DNA of 11,296 bases from Methanomassiliicoccales archaeon (GTDB taxonomy: Archaea; Thermoplasmatota; Thermoplasmata; Methanomassiliicoccales; Methanomethylophilaceae): assembly GCA_900767505.1 (NCBI GenBank), contig CAAFZG010000147.1:1-11296 (forward strand). Reading direction: 5' to 3'. The notes below the pieces were generated by a model. The model saw only the letters and a list, made by a program, of their open reading frames with translations, was not told the DNA's origin and ran no database searches. Below are positions 1 through 7,231 of this stretch, in pieces; position 1 is the first letter of the stretch; each line of letters opens with the position of its first letter. A program made the translations under genes and the position numbers.

Positions 1-3000
1 ATGATAGCCTACGAGTACAGAACCCTCATAGGGCCTACAACGACCAAGTTCATTCTGAAGGGGCTCCTCGAATCTGTAATGAATGTGATCAAAGGTGACG
101 ATGTGCTCCCTGGATTCGAGATGTTCAGGGGAGCGATCAGGAAGGCCATAGAGGCCGGGGCGGCGGATCCCATCCCTCTGCTTGTGAAGGTCCGCGATCT
201 CCATGAGACCAACGGCATGGGTGTGAGGAGACCGGCAATCGTGCTGTCACCACAACATTCCTTCACGATAAAGGCTCTGTCTGAATTTATAGAGAGCCTC
301 AGCGAATGCGACGACGACGGGGGCGATGCCGAATACGTCCCATCTTTGGGAAGCAAAGGTATCATCTTTTCGCCGGCTGTAAAGAGCTACTACCTAAGAT
401 GGAAGAGGAACTGGCAGAAGGGGACGGCCCTGGACATCGATCAGGGGTATCTAAGCATGTACATCGGGGAGCTGAAGACGGTGGGTTTTGACGAATCCCG
501 TTTCTCCGATGAGCTTCGGGCGCTGTGGGACGCCTACGGGCCTCTGACGACGATCGGTGCGGAGGCGATGAACAAGGCCACATTGGACGGATGCATCCTG
601 TCGATTGCGGACGCATATCCTCGTGGCAACTCGTTCGACCTGTTTATGGATGAGATGGCCACCAAAAATGTGTACGGATTATCGATGTCCGACATCCGTT
701 CGAACATAGCGCGTACTCCTCTGTCATACATTTTCATGGACGAGGATTGCACCGACATATTCAGAAGGTGCATTGTCTACATCAATGAGGTCCTGAACGT
801 TGATTACAGTTACAGGTATCCGGCCCTGTCCGACCAAAGCATCACGGTCTTCTACGGAGATCTGCCGACGTACTTCTACGATATGTTCGGGCTCCGCGTC
901 AGGTGCTATTCGGATCCGGATTGCGTGTGGCGCATGTCCACGATCCTGGACGCCATAGTCAGACGCGTCCTGGAGAGGAAAGGGACTGCGGTGACCTGCA
1001 CCACCGAAGAGGAAGAGATCGCCGAATACATTCCGATGGTTGAGTCATGCATACGGAAACACTACCTGTCCGAGGGAGATGTGTTCGAGAATCCCCATTA
1101 CTATGATTACGCCTATTCGGATTTCGAAGAGAATCAGAAGATCCTGGATGCGGTTCCCGTGGAGTCATGCAGGTTCGCTGCATGTGGGGATCGGGCCATC
1201 ATCCCCGAGATGATGACCGAATCCCAGAAGAGATACTATGTCTATTGGAGGAACTGTCTGGTCAAAGGCGAATGCCTTGAGGCCGAGACAGGATACATGT
1301 ATTCCAGGATCGGGGAGCTGCTGCAATCGGATGAGGACATGGAGTCCAAGAAGATGCAGCTCGACCTCATGGCAGGCCGGTATCCGGAGCTGTCCATGAT
1401 TTTCGAAACCTCAGAAAGTTACATCAGATGGGCATCGGGATACCTGTGCGACCGCATCTTCAACTTTTCGGACGACCGTTATTTCGATCTGGCGTTCGAC
1501 GATGTCTTCTCAGACCCGCCTGTCCGCATCCGCAGCATCGATCTTAGCTTGATGTTCGATTATCTCGAGGTCTCCCTCATGCCTGAGGGAGACGACGGCC
1601 CATGCAGCCCCGATGAATGGACCGAGACGTTCAACAGGATGATGGCGGCGCTGAGCAAGGTCCTGATGTCCAGATACGGCATCGGCATCCCGCAGTTCGT
1701 GTCCAGGGGATTCATATTCACGGAACTCGAGTTCGGAATCGGGCGCGCATCCTATGACTACGGAGTCTATGCCCCAGTCTGGATGCACCGGATCGACAAC
1801 GGACGCCTGACAAGTCTGGTCAAGGGCATTGCCTCATGCTGCAACAAGGTGATCGGTGTGAAGGGAGCGAAGCTGTCGTACAACGATGTGCTCACCCGTT
1901 GGATTGGCGATGCCATGTTGTCCGAGTATCCGAAGATGGGGTCCGAGGATTTCAGACCCGAGGGGCTGACGGAGTACGGGGGGCTTCCGGAGAGGGTGAT
2001 GACATCCGCATGCTCCAGCAATATGAAGATGACCAATGCGAAGCCGTCCGACAGGTATGTGAAGTCCGACGAAGGACATCTGGCCGATGTGTCCGCATAC
2101 TACAACTGGTGGAAGGGGGAGGTCGACGCAGGGAGGTATCCGTTCACCGACAAGGGGTACATAGACGCCTACATCAGGGACATGGCATCTAAGGATGCCG
2201 ACCCGTCGGCCGTGCTGGCAAAGATGGATGAGTTCAGGGCAGCGTACGATCCTCTGGACAGGGGAGGGGCGATCTATGACGACATGTTCCTGTATGCCGT
2301 CAGCAAAAAGATCGCTCTGCCCGATTCAGGATACAATGCCAATCATCCCGGGGCATGTGTGGTCCTGTGGCAGATAGTATCCGGAAAGGGCGGCCGCCTC
2401 ACGAGGGAGGGCATCAAGACGATCTCGGGCATCAGCAAGACCTCTGAAGGGAACCTTACGGACGAGGGCGTGGATGCGATAAACAGATGTCTCAGGGCAT
2501 CTGCCGCGAAGCTGAAGAACAAGGTAACGGCCTTCAGGAAGCTGTACGACATCCAGATCAAACGGACCAGATTGTATTTCCCGATGGCAGGAGATGATGT
2601 GACGTACAACGAGATCGATGGGAACAAGAACTTCCTTGCGGAGGCCATCAAGGTTCTTGTCAGCGATATCGCCGCGATGTCAAAGAAGAGGACTTATGAG
2701 CCTCTCGCATTCGGAAACCTGTCATCCAAGGAGGTGTCCGACCTGATAAAGGGCAACGAGAAGCCTGCCGATGTCAGGAAGAAGATAAAGCTCAACAAGG
2801 GTGCGATCAAAAGTGCCGAGATCGATCTGAGGAATGTCACGGAGATGATGAAGACGGAAGATGTCATCGAGGATGCCCCCAAGGCGGAGGTCGTCGAGCC
2901 TTCGAAGGCCCTCGTCGATGCCGATGACCCCTGGTCGTCGTTCGTGTCCGCTCTTACGGAGGATGAATCGGAGCTGCTCTCCGCGATATTATGCGGCAAG

Positions 3001-3174
3001 GGGGCGAAGGGGATCCTGACCCGCATGGGTCTGACCATGGTCAAGGCTGAGGACGTGATCAACGGGAAATCTCTCGATCACGTCGGCGACACTGTGATGG
3101 AAGGCGGTGTCATCGTCGAAGAGTATCTCGATGATCTGAAGGAGGCGCTGAGTTCTTCTGGAGGAACGGAGTGA
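1..3174 (+). CDS. TerB-N/TerB-C domain protein with three internal repeats
   Basis: Large soluble 1057-residue protein without signal peptide or clear membrane segment. Three segments share an aromatic-rich TerB-N-like core (Y-Y/W-x-W-K/R, then GY, then a short helix and a closing Y-x-x-L/PL): residues about 129-182, 411-464 and 699-752. Spacing is 282 and 288 residues, so the repeated unit seems to be about 285 residues, with the third copy partial. The last 80 residues (about 977-1050: W-S-S-F, a helix, then INGKSLDHVGD and EEYLDDL) resemble TerB-C. A Lys-rich linker (about 895-940) and an acidic Pro/Val linker (about 950-975) precede the tail. In known families, TerB-N/TerB-C proteins occur beside helicase-like or ATPase genes in predicted tellurite/stress and DNA-processing systems; no such partner lies in this window. 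The first ATG is the first base shown, so residues may be missing upstream. Domain naming is from recognised pattern; biological role is not established. Confidence 0.8.
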   Translation: MIAYEYRTLIGPTTTKFILKGLLESVMNVIKGDDVLPGFEMFRGAIRKAIEAGAADPIPLLVKVRDLHETNGMGVRRPAIVLSPQHSFTIKALSEFIESLSECDDDGGDAEYVPSLGSKGIIFSPAVKSYYLRWKRNWQKGTALDIDQGYLSMYIGELKTVGFDESRFSDELRALWDAYGPLTTIGAEAMNKATLDGCILSIADAYPRGNSFDLFMDEMATKNVYGLSMSDIRSNIARTPLSYIFMDEDCTDIFRRCIVYINEVLNVDYSYRYPALSDQSITVFYGDLPTYFYDMFGLRVRCYSDPDCVWRMSTILDAIVRRVLERKGTAVTCTTEEEEIAEYIPMVESCIRKHYLSEGDVFENPHYYDYAYSDFEENQKILDAVPVESCRFAACGDRAIIPEMMTESQKRYYVYWRNCLVKGECLEAETGYMYSRIGELLQSDEDMESKKMQLDLMAGRYPELSMIFETSESYIRWASGYLCDRIFNFSDDRYFDLAFDDVFSDPPVRIRSIDLSLMFDYLEVSLMPEGDDGPCSPDEWTETFNRMMAALSKVLMSRYGIGIPQFVSRGFIFTELEFGIGRASYDYGVYAPVWMHRIDNGRLTSLVKGIASCCNKVIGVKGAKLSYNDVLTRWIGDAMLSEYPKMGSEDFRPEGLTEYGGLPERVMTSACSSNMKMTNAKPSDRYVKSDEGHLADVSAYYNWWKGEVDAGRYPFTDKGYIDAYIRDMASKDADPSAVLAKMDEFRAAYDPLDRGGAIYDDMFLYAVSKKIALPDSGYNANHPGACVVLWQIVSGKGGRLTREGIKTISGISKTSEGNLTDEGVDAINRCLRASAAKLKNKVTAFRKLYDIQIKRTRLYFPMAGDDVTYNEIDGNKNFLAEAIKVLVSDIAAMSKKRTYEPLAFGNLSSKEVSDLIKGNEKPADVRKKIKLNKGAIKSAEIDLRNVTEMMKTEDVIEDAPKAEVVEPSKALVDADDPWSSFVSALTEDESELLSAILCGKGAKGILTRMGLTMVKAEDVINGKSLDHVGDTVMEGGVIVEEYLDDLKEALSSSGGTE

Positions 3175-3211
3175 TTCGCAGAAGTGAAAAGGAATTGGGA
3201 ATCGGTTTGCT

Positions 3212-3231
3212 CAGGAGGGTTTCCCCTCCTG
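3212..3231 (-). terminator. Hairpin at the TerB/tbp convergent junction
   Basis: A perfect 8-bp inverted repeat (CAGGAGGG / CCCTCCTG) with a 4-base loop lies three bases beyond the tbp stop and 37 bases beyond the stop of the TerB gene. On the minus strand a short T run (CTTTTC) follows about 20 bases later, which is weak for an archaeal terminator, where T tracts matter more than stems. It could serve either converging transcript or stabilise a 3' end. Confidence 0.4.
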
Positions 3232-3234
3232 GGA

Positions 3235-3783
3235 TCAGACCATCAGGCTTGCGGACCTGAGCTCTGCGGCGATCTTGTCCACGGCACGTGTGACGTCCTC
3301 GGGGACCTTTGCGCCGGTGCAGACCATCTTGCCGGATCCGAACAGAAGGACGACGACCTTGGGATCGTCGAGCCTGTAGACGAGACCGGGGAACTGCTCA
3401 GGCTCGTATTCGACCTTCTCGAGTCCGAGTGTGATGGCCACGGTGTTCAGGTTGATCTCCTGCTCGAGGTCGGACGATGCGACGATGTTCTGAACCTCGA
3501 TCTTGGGCTCGATGGTGATCTTGACGTCGGCTTTCTCCAGGTCTTTGGCGACCTTGCTGATGGCGACTTTGACGTCGTCACGGCATTTGGCTCCGGTGCA
3601 TACGACCTTTCCGCTTCTGAAAATCAGAGTGGCGGTCTTCGGCTCCTTGAGCCTGTAGACGAGACCGGGGAACTGCTGAGGGTTGTATTCCGCGCCCTCA
3701 AGCGCATCTTCAATCTTGTTCAGGTCGAGTTCCTGTCCAAGGTATGTCGAGGCTACCACGTTCTCTATGTTCATTTTAGCCAT
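3235..3783 (-). CDS. tbp: TATA-box-binding protein (TBP)
   Basis: General transcription factor that binds the TATA element and, with TFB, recruits RNA polymerase. The 182 residues form the classic two-fold saddle: each half carries FPGLVYRL, then a basic/hydrophobic strand, then SGK-x-VCTGAK (residues about 38-66 and 129-157). Length matches archaeal TBP, but the usual acidic C-terminal tail is absent; it ends ASLMV. Start chosen at the first ATG, giving MAKMNIENVV; a second ATG three codons later is equally close to family N-termini. A GGTGA motif sits five bases upstream of the first ATG, and a strong TATA box lies about 34 bases upstream. Monocistronic, converging with the TerB gene and adjacent to tRNA-Cys on the same strand. 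The two halves share 29 identical bases at 3370-3398 and 3649-3677. Confidence 0.97.
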   Translation of the reverse strand: MAKMNIENVVASTYLGQELDLNKIEDALEGAEYNPQQFPGLVYRLKEPKTATLIFRSGKVVCTGAKCRDDVKVAISKVAKDLEKADVKITIEPKIEVQNIVASSDLEQEINLNTVAITLGLEKVEYEPEQFPGLVYRLDDPKVVVLLFGSGKMVCTGAKVPEDVTRAVDKIAAELRSASLMV

Positions 3784-3812
3784 CTTTTCACCAAGTGGGG
3801 CTATTTAAATAC

Positions 3813-3828
3813 TATTTATAAACCTTTT
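3813..3828 (-). promoter_or_regulatory. tbp promoter (BRE and TATA box)
   Basis: Read on the minus strand, a purine-rich BRE-like stretch (GAAAAGG) abuts TTTATAAATA. The TATA centre (about 3817) predicts initiation near 3791, leaving a leader of roughly 8 bases that just contains the GGTGA motif before the ATG. A second A/T-rich box (ATTTAAATA) lies nearer the gene, at 3802-3810, and is too close to serve this start. Confidence 0.75.
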
Positions 3829-3896
3829 CATATATGCGACCGATTGCGGACAGGATGAGCTATATCGGACTTAGGTAATCAACAAGGGATGAAGAA

Positions 3897-3970
3897 TGGA
3901 GTCGAGGGAGGGGATCGAACCCCCGTCTGCGGATCTGCAGTCCGCCCCATAGCCACTGTGGTACCTCGAC
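3897..3970 (-). tRNA. tRNA-Cys (anticodon GCA), CCA encoded
   Basis: Minus-strand cloverleaf. Acceptor GTCGAGG/CCTCGAC pairs perfectly; D arm CCA/TGG with a GTGG-containing loop; anticodon stem GCGGA/TCCGC encloses CTGCAGA, giving anticodon GCA (Cys); variable loop AGAC; T arm GGGGG/CCCTC (one G-U) around TTCGATC. The discriminator is U73, an identity base of tRNA-Cys. The three bases after it (3899-3897) are CCA, so the 3' end is encoded. The mature body is 3900-3970 (71 nt) with no intron. It lies between tbp and a divergent hypothetical gene and has its own promoter. Confidence 0.96.
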
Positions 3971-3991
3971 GCAGGACTCCCGATTGTTTGG

Positions 3992-4002
3992 TCATATAAA
4001 AG
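3992..4002 (-). promoter_or_regulatory. tRNA-Cys TATA box (possibly bidirectional)
   Basis: CTTTTATATGA on the minus strand, centred about 27 bases upstream of the tRNA 5' end, fits an archaeal TATA box. The same bases read TCATATAAAAG on the plus strand and could also fire toward the gene at 4079, giving a leader of about 50 bases. Confidence 0.65.
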
Positions 4003-4050
4003 CATTGCTTGGAACCGACATGCCTCGAAGGCCATCAGGACAGTTCAGAA

Positions 4051-4057
4051 CATATAC
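4051..4057 (+). promoter_or_regulatory. TATA-like element ahead of the gene at 4079
   Basis: CATATAC is centred 25 bases upstream of the ATG at 4079, the spacing expected for a leaderless transcript. The match to a TATA consensus is partial, and the stronger plus-strand TATA at 3992-4002 is an alternative. Confidence 0.4.
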
Positions 4058-4078
4058 AGGGGCGGGAATCCGCATGAT

Positions 4079-4930
4079 ATGCATTGCAAGGACGTCTCCA
4101 TGCACGACGTGGACATCCCGCTGGACGAGGAATCCATATCGAAGCTGATGGACGGCTGGGTGTCGTATGTCCGTACGGAGGACCTGGTCCTGAGGAACGG
4201 CGACAGATATGCCGTATTGGAGCTCAGGAAGAAGGAGGGATCGGGGCTGTTCAGGGAGCTGGACGGCTACAGGATCGTCTCCCTTCCCGAGGATACGGTG
4301 TTCCTAGACATCCCGGATGCGGACGTCCTCAACACGCCCGAGATGGCCGCGGTCCAGGCACGCCATCCCGGCAAGACAGTCATCGTGAGGGGGATGTTCT
4401 CCCATATCAATTACATAAAGGACCTGGAGCCGATGAGGCTGATGGTCATCGACAGCGTCCCGCCCAGCCCCTCCAAACTTGGCGTACTGGTATCGAGGGC
4501 ACTGGCATCCGGGTTCGTGGACCATCCTATAATCCAGGAGGATGTCATCATCGACATGGCCTCGAAGATCCCCGAGGTCCGCACATCGGAGGTCATGTTC
4601 CCGTGCAGGGTGTCCAACCTGTCCGCGGACATACCGTATTCGTTCCTCGACGATGCCCCGGCAGATCCGGGCGACGTCACACTCATCGGATGCCATCTGT
4701 CCAAGAGGATATTCGCTTCGCTGTACGGGCGTGACGTGCCTTTCATAAACGTGTGTCCGGCGGATTATGTCGATCCCGATGTGAAGACCATCGTCAAATG
4801 CTGCAAGGTGAAGAACGGTCACGAGATCGAAGGCAACACCGCAAGGGTGCCGTGGGGAGCGACCGTTCCCGAAGTGGTGGACGCGATCAACGATCTCTTC
4901 TCGCACCGAAGAGTTCGCGGCCTTTGTTGA
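4079..4930 (+). CDS. Conserved archaeal-type protein of unknown function with clustered cysteines
   Basis: 283-residue soluble protein, no signal or membrane segment. It looks like a conserved euryarchaeal uncharacterised family (I think of DUF7714-like proteins, but cannot confirm the identifier). Distinctive features: a beta-rich N-terminal half ending in VIVRGMFSHINYI (101-113), the motif DSVPPSPSKL (125-134), and a C-terminal half with Cys176, Cys205 (LIGCHLSKR), Cys226 (NVCPADY) and Cys241-Cys242 (VKCCKV), followed by VPWGAT (257-262). Spaced Cys/His could bind a metal or an Fe-S cluster; this is inference. Start: ATG 4079 has a TATA-like motif 25 bases upstream and a GGGGCGGGA stretch 10-18 bases upstream; ATG 4100 (residue 8), preceded by AAGGA, is a reasonable alternative. 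The last 44 bases overlap the 3' end of the convergent TPR gene. Confidence 0.8.
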   Translation: MHCKDVSMHDVDIPLDEESISKLMDGWVSYVRTEDLVLRNGDRYAVLELRKKEGSGLFRELDGYRIVSLPEDTVFLDIPDADVLNTPEMAAVQARHPGKTVIVRGMFSHINYIKDLEPMRLMVIDSVPPSPSKLGVLVSRALASGFVDHPIIQEDVIIDMASKIPEVRTSEVMFPCRVSNLSADIPYSFLDDAPADPGDVTLIGCHLSKRIFASLYGRDVPFINVCPADYVDPDVKTIVKCCKVKNGHEIEGNTARVPWGATVPEVVDAINDLFSHRRVRGLC

Positions 4931-5315
4931 AGGCCTTGTACCCTTCCTCGGCCTGACCTGCCTTGCATAGCAGCTCCCCGAGCTTGTACCACGAATCCGC
5001 ATCGTTAGGATTCGATTCCAGATGGAGCCTGATGTGCGCGATGGCCTCCTCGAGCTTTCCCTTCGATGCGAGGCTGGTGCTGTGCGAGCGGCCGTTGGTC
5101 TCCTCGTCGCGGACGCGGATCATCTCCTTCCGCGCCTTGTTGAGGAGCACGTCCATGGAACTCTCGGAAAGCCAAGGGCATCTGTTCCCGATCATCTCGC
5201 GGAAGCGTGCCGCCTTCACGGGGTCTATCTCGCACTCGATCCCTACGAAGATGTCACGGGGAACATCGATGGTGTTGTTCCCGTGTATGACCGTGATGTG
5301 GCCTGCCTGTGCCAT
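4887..5315 (-). CDS. Small TPR-repeat protein
   Basis: 142 residues. The first half (1-75) is unfamiliar, mixing a short beta-like stretch (ITVIHGNNTIDVP) and basic helices. Residues about 87-136 form a TPR-like helical pair: GKLEEAIAHIRLHLESNPND, then A-D-S-W-Y-K-L-G-E-L, then AEEGYKAF, the typical W-LG-Y / A-F pattern. It is likely a protein-interaction adaptor; no enzymatic motif is seen. Start at ATG 5315 lies two bases beyond the pyrK stop, with AGGTGA overlapping the end of pyrK, so translation is probably coupled. The frame stays open upstream antisense to the pyrK reading, but that extension is a shadow. The 3' end overlaps the convergent gene ending at 4930 by 44 bp, and the last residues (GARRDR) are encoded in that overlap. 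Confidence 0.8.
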   Translation of the reverse strand: MAQAGHITVIHGNNTIDVPRDIFVGIECEIDPVKAARFREMIGNRCPWLSESSMDVLLNKARKEMIRVRDEETNGRSHSTSLASKGKLEEAIAHIRLHLESNPNDADSWYKLGELLCKAGQAEEGYKAFNKGRELFGARRDR

Positions 5316-5317
5316 GT

Positions 5318-6082
5318 TCACCTGAAGTTGATGTTGCGTCCGCAGGCATCCCTGTGGCATCTTCCGAATTCGGTGAGCTTCTCGATCTGGGCGGTGCGGA
5401 AGACGGGTCCGTCCTTGCAGACCCTGGAATCGTCCATGACGCAGCATCCGCAGACCCCTGCGCCGCATTTCATGTACCTTTCCATGGAGAGCTGACATTC
5501 GATGCCGAGTTCCTGGCATGCCTTGAATGTGAACCAGAGCATGACCTCCGGGCCGCAAGCGACGATGCAGTCGTAGTGTTTCGCTCCCACCTTCTCCTTC
5601 ATCAGCTGCACGGCGTTCCCGTGGAATCCCATGCTGCCGTCGTCGGTGGCGATCCATACGTTCTCCGACGATGCGCGGGCCCTGTCGGCCATGATCACGT
5701 CTTTGGACGAGCGGGCGGCTATGATGGTGTCCGCGCCGGTCTGTGCCACGGCGGGCATGATCGATGCTGTGCCCACGCCTCCTCCGATGATCAGGATGTT
5801 CCTGTCCGAGAGGTCGTATCCGTTCCCGTAGGGTCCGCGGATCCTCAGTCTGTCGCCGGCCTTCAGCTGGTGTATGGCCTTCGTCGCATCCCCGATCGCC
5901 TTGACCGTGACGCTCTTGGTGTCCCCGTCGATGCCGGATATGGACATGGGGATCTCGTCGGTCCCGGGCACCCAGATCATGATGAACTGGCCGGGTCTGG
6001 CCTCGGCCTTCCAATCGAATATGAAAGTCTTGGTGTCGTAGCACTCGTCCACGACCTCTTTGATCACAACGACATCACTCAT
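5318..6082 (-). CDS. pyrK: Dihydroorotate dehydrogenase electron-transfer subunit PyrK
   Basis: FAD and [2Fe-2S] subunit that passes electrons from PyrD to NAD+ in class 1B dihydroorotate dehydrogenase (fourth step of UMP synthesis, cytoplasmic). Numbering from ATG 6082 (254 aa): FAD-domain signature PGQFIMIWVPG (30-40) with IPMSIS; GPYGNGYDL (83-91); NAD-domain loop IGGGVGTASIMP (99-110); C-terminal [2Fe-2S] ligands Cys206, Cys211, Cys214 and Cys222 (CGAGVCGCC, then CKDGPVF). Two further cysteines near the end (Cys242, Cys247, in RCHRDACGR) are not cluster ligands in the family pattern. Start: ATG 6082 is preceded by GAGAGGTG at ideal spacing and overlaps the pyrD stop by 8 bp. A GTG three codons upstream is possible but less likely. 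It lies in a unit with pyrD and the TPR gene. Confidence 0.95.
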   Translation of the reverse strand: MSDVVVIKEVVDECYDTKTFIFDWKAEARPGQFIMIWVPGTDEIPMSISGIDGDTKSVTVKAIGDATKAIHQLKAGDRLRIRGPYGNGYDLSDRNILIIGGGVGTASIMPAVAQTGADTIIAARSSKDVIMADRARASSENVWIATDDGSMGFHGNAVQLMKEKVGAKHYDCIVACGPEVMLWFTFKACQELGIECQLSMERYMKCGAGVCGCCVMDDSRVCKDGPVFRTAQIEKLTEFGRCHRDACGRNINFR

Positions 6083-6980
6083 GTGCGACACCTCTCATGG
6101 AAGCGATGGATGCGTATCCGTATTCGTCCATGAATGCGGACAGACCCTCGTTCACATCCGAGAACACCTGCGGCCCCACCGTTCCGACCGCGCTGCCGAT
6201 CTGGAATGCGGATGCGCCGGCCATTATGTACTCGGCGGCATCCCTCCAGGTGGATATCCCTCCGACACCGATGACGGGGATGTCCAGTACCGTTGTGAGG
6301 TCGTAGACCGCCCTGACCCCTACGGGTTTGACCGCGGCTCCGGACAGGCCTCCGAACTTGTTGCTCAGGAGAGGTCTTCCGAATTCAGGGACTATGACCA
6401 TGGCCTTCAGCGTGTTTATGGCGACGACCGCGTCACCTCCGGCCTCCTGCACGGCCATTCCGATGCTGGGGAGGATGTGGGTGTTGGGTGTGAGCTTGGC
6501 CCATACGGGGATGGAAACAGCGGATTTCACGGCGGACACTATGTCCCTTACCATGTCGGGGTCGGTTCCGACCTCCATGCCGTATCCCTTCGCATGGGGA
6601 CAGGAGAGGTTGAGTTCGACCGCGGTCGCTCCGTAATCCTCCATCTTGCCTGCGAGGGCTGAGAAATCGTCGGGTCCGGCGCCGTATATCGATCCGATGA
6701 CCGGTCCTTTGGGGACTGCGACCTCCATCTCCTCGCGGAAAAGTTCGATCCCGGGGTTCGGAAGTCCCATCGCGTTGACGTATCCGCCGGAGACCTCTGT
6801 GAAGCACGGGTTGGCGTGTCCCGCATGCGGTTCGAGACCCACAGATTTGGTCACGACCGCACCTGCTCCGCATTCCATCATGCGGACCATCGACGGTCCT
6901 GTCTCATCCATGATACCCGATGCGACCATGCCGGGTTTCTCAAGCACGATGCTTCCAATCTCCGTCCTCAGCGACGCCAT
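6075..6980 (-). CDS. pyrD: Dihydroorotate dehydrogenase catalytic subunit PyrD (class 1B type)
   Basis: FMN TIM-barrel enzyme oxidising dihydroorotate to orotate. 301 residues from ATG 6980: GMVASGI at the first strand (17-23); TKSVG with Lys45; NAMGLPNPG (69-77); ELNLSCPH with Asn124 and Cys127, the class 1 catalytic cysteine as opposed to the serine of class 2; AKLTPN with Lys162; AINT; phosphate-binding GVGGIS (238-243) and the following AGASAFQIGSA. Together with adjacent pyrK this indicates the NAD-linked 1B form. Start: an upstream in-frame ATG at 7031 would add 17 residues unlike the family, whereas ATG 6980 has a TATA-like box about 25 bases upstream and no clear Shine-Dalgarno, suggesting a leaderless mRNA. 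First gene of pyrD-pyrK-TPR. Confidence 0.95.
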   Translation of the reverse strand: MASLRTEIGSIVLEKPGMVASGIMDETGPSMVRMMECGAGAVVTKSVGLEPHAGHANPCFTEVSGGYVNAMGLPNPGIELFREEMEVAVPKGPVIGSIYGAGPDDFSALAGKMEDYGATAVELNLSCPHAKGYGMEVGTDPDMVRDIVSAVKSAVSIPVWAKLTPNTHILPSIGMAVQEAGGDAVVAINTLKAMVIVPEFGRPLLSNKFGGLSGAAVKPVGVRAVYDLTTVLDIPVIGVGGISTWRDAAEYIMAGASAFQIGSAVGTVGPQVFSDVNEGLSAFMDEYGYASIASMRGVAHE

Positions 6981-7000
6981 GCCATTGTGATGACAGGGCA

Positions 7001-7011
7001 GATAAATAAGT
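7001..7011 (-). promoter_or_regulatory. pyrD TATA box (leaderless start)
   Basis: ACTTATTTATC on the minus strand is centred about 25 bases upstream of ATG 6980. With no Shine-Dalgarno between them, this placement predicts transcription starting at or next to the start codon. Confidence 0.55.
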
Positions 7012-7130
7012 TGTGTGGACGCAGACGGCATCGACCATCATCTTCCGTTCTGCGCTGCGTTCATCGACGAGATGGCGGACCATGGGTGGAGACAGATGAT
7101 AAGGCGCTGTGGGATCTCATAAGATCAGGG

Positions 7131-7183
7131 GGCCCGGCCGATCGGGAGCCTCGGATATCCGCCGGAATAATCCGGACCGGGCC
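7131..7183. repeat. Nested inverted repeats upstream of the desulfurase gene
   Basis: An outer 7-bp stem, GGCCCGG (7131-7137) with CCGGGCC (7177-7183), encloses the palindrome CGGATATCCG (7152-7161) and a hairpin CCGGA-ATAA-TCCGG (7162-7175). This lies in the 251-base non-coding stretch 6981-7231 between two divergent genes. The structure is real in the sequence; whether it is an operator, a structured leader of a longer transcript or a chance product of G+C-rich spacing cannot be told. The rest of this stretch holds only the two promoters and no gene I can support. Confidence 0.45.
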
Positions 7184-7201
7184 GCATCATGTCCGACAGT
7201 C

Positions 7202-7221
7202 GCTAAATATGAGTAGGAGGT
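7202..7221 (+). promoter_or_regulatory. Cysteine desulfurase promoter and Shine-Dalgarno
   Basis: GCTAAATATG (7202-7211) is a TATA-like element about 25 bases before ATG 7232. GGAGGT (7216-7221) lies ten bases before the same ATG. The two signals conflict: if the TATA is used at normal spacing the mRNA would begin at the ATG and exclude the GGAGGT; if the GGAGGT is used, transcription must start further upstream, perhaps through the 7131-7183 structure. Confidence 0.45.
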
Positions 7222-7231
7222 AGGGAGCGTC

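Noticed and set aside
3184..3858. 224-residue plus-strand frame across tbp
   Set aside because: It is the antisense of tbp; its apparent internal repeat merely mirrors the two halves of TBP.
5316..6044. N-terminal extension of the TPR gene and the other long frames opposite or within pyrK and pyrD
   Set aside because: PyrK and PyrD carry full catalytic and cofactor motifs over the same bases; the alternative frames are Arg/His-rich shadows.
7032..7223. Short plus-strand frames in the divergent intergenic stretch
   Set aside because: No start signals, no family-like sequence, and they run through promoter and palindromic DNA.
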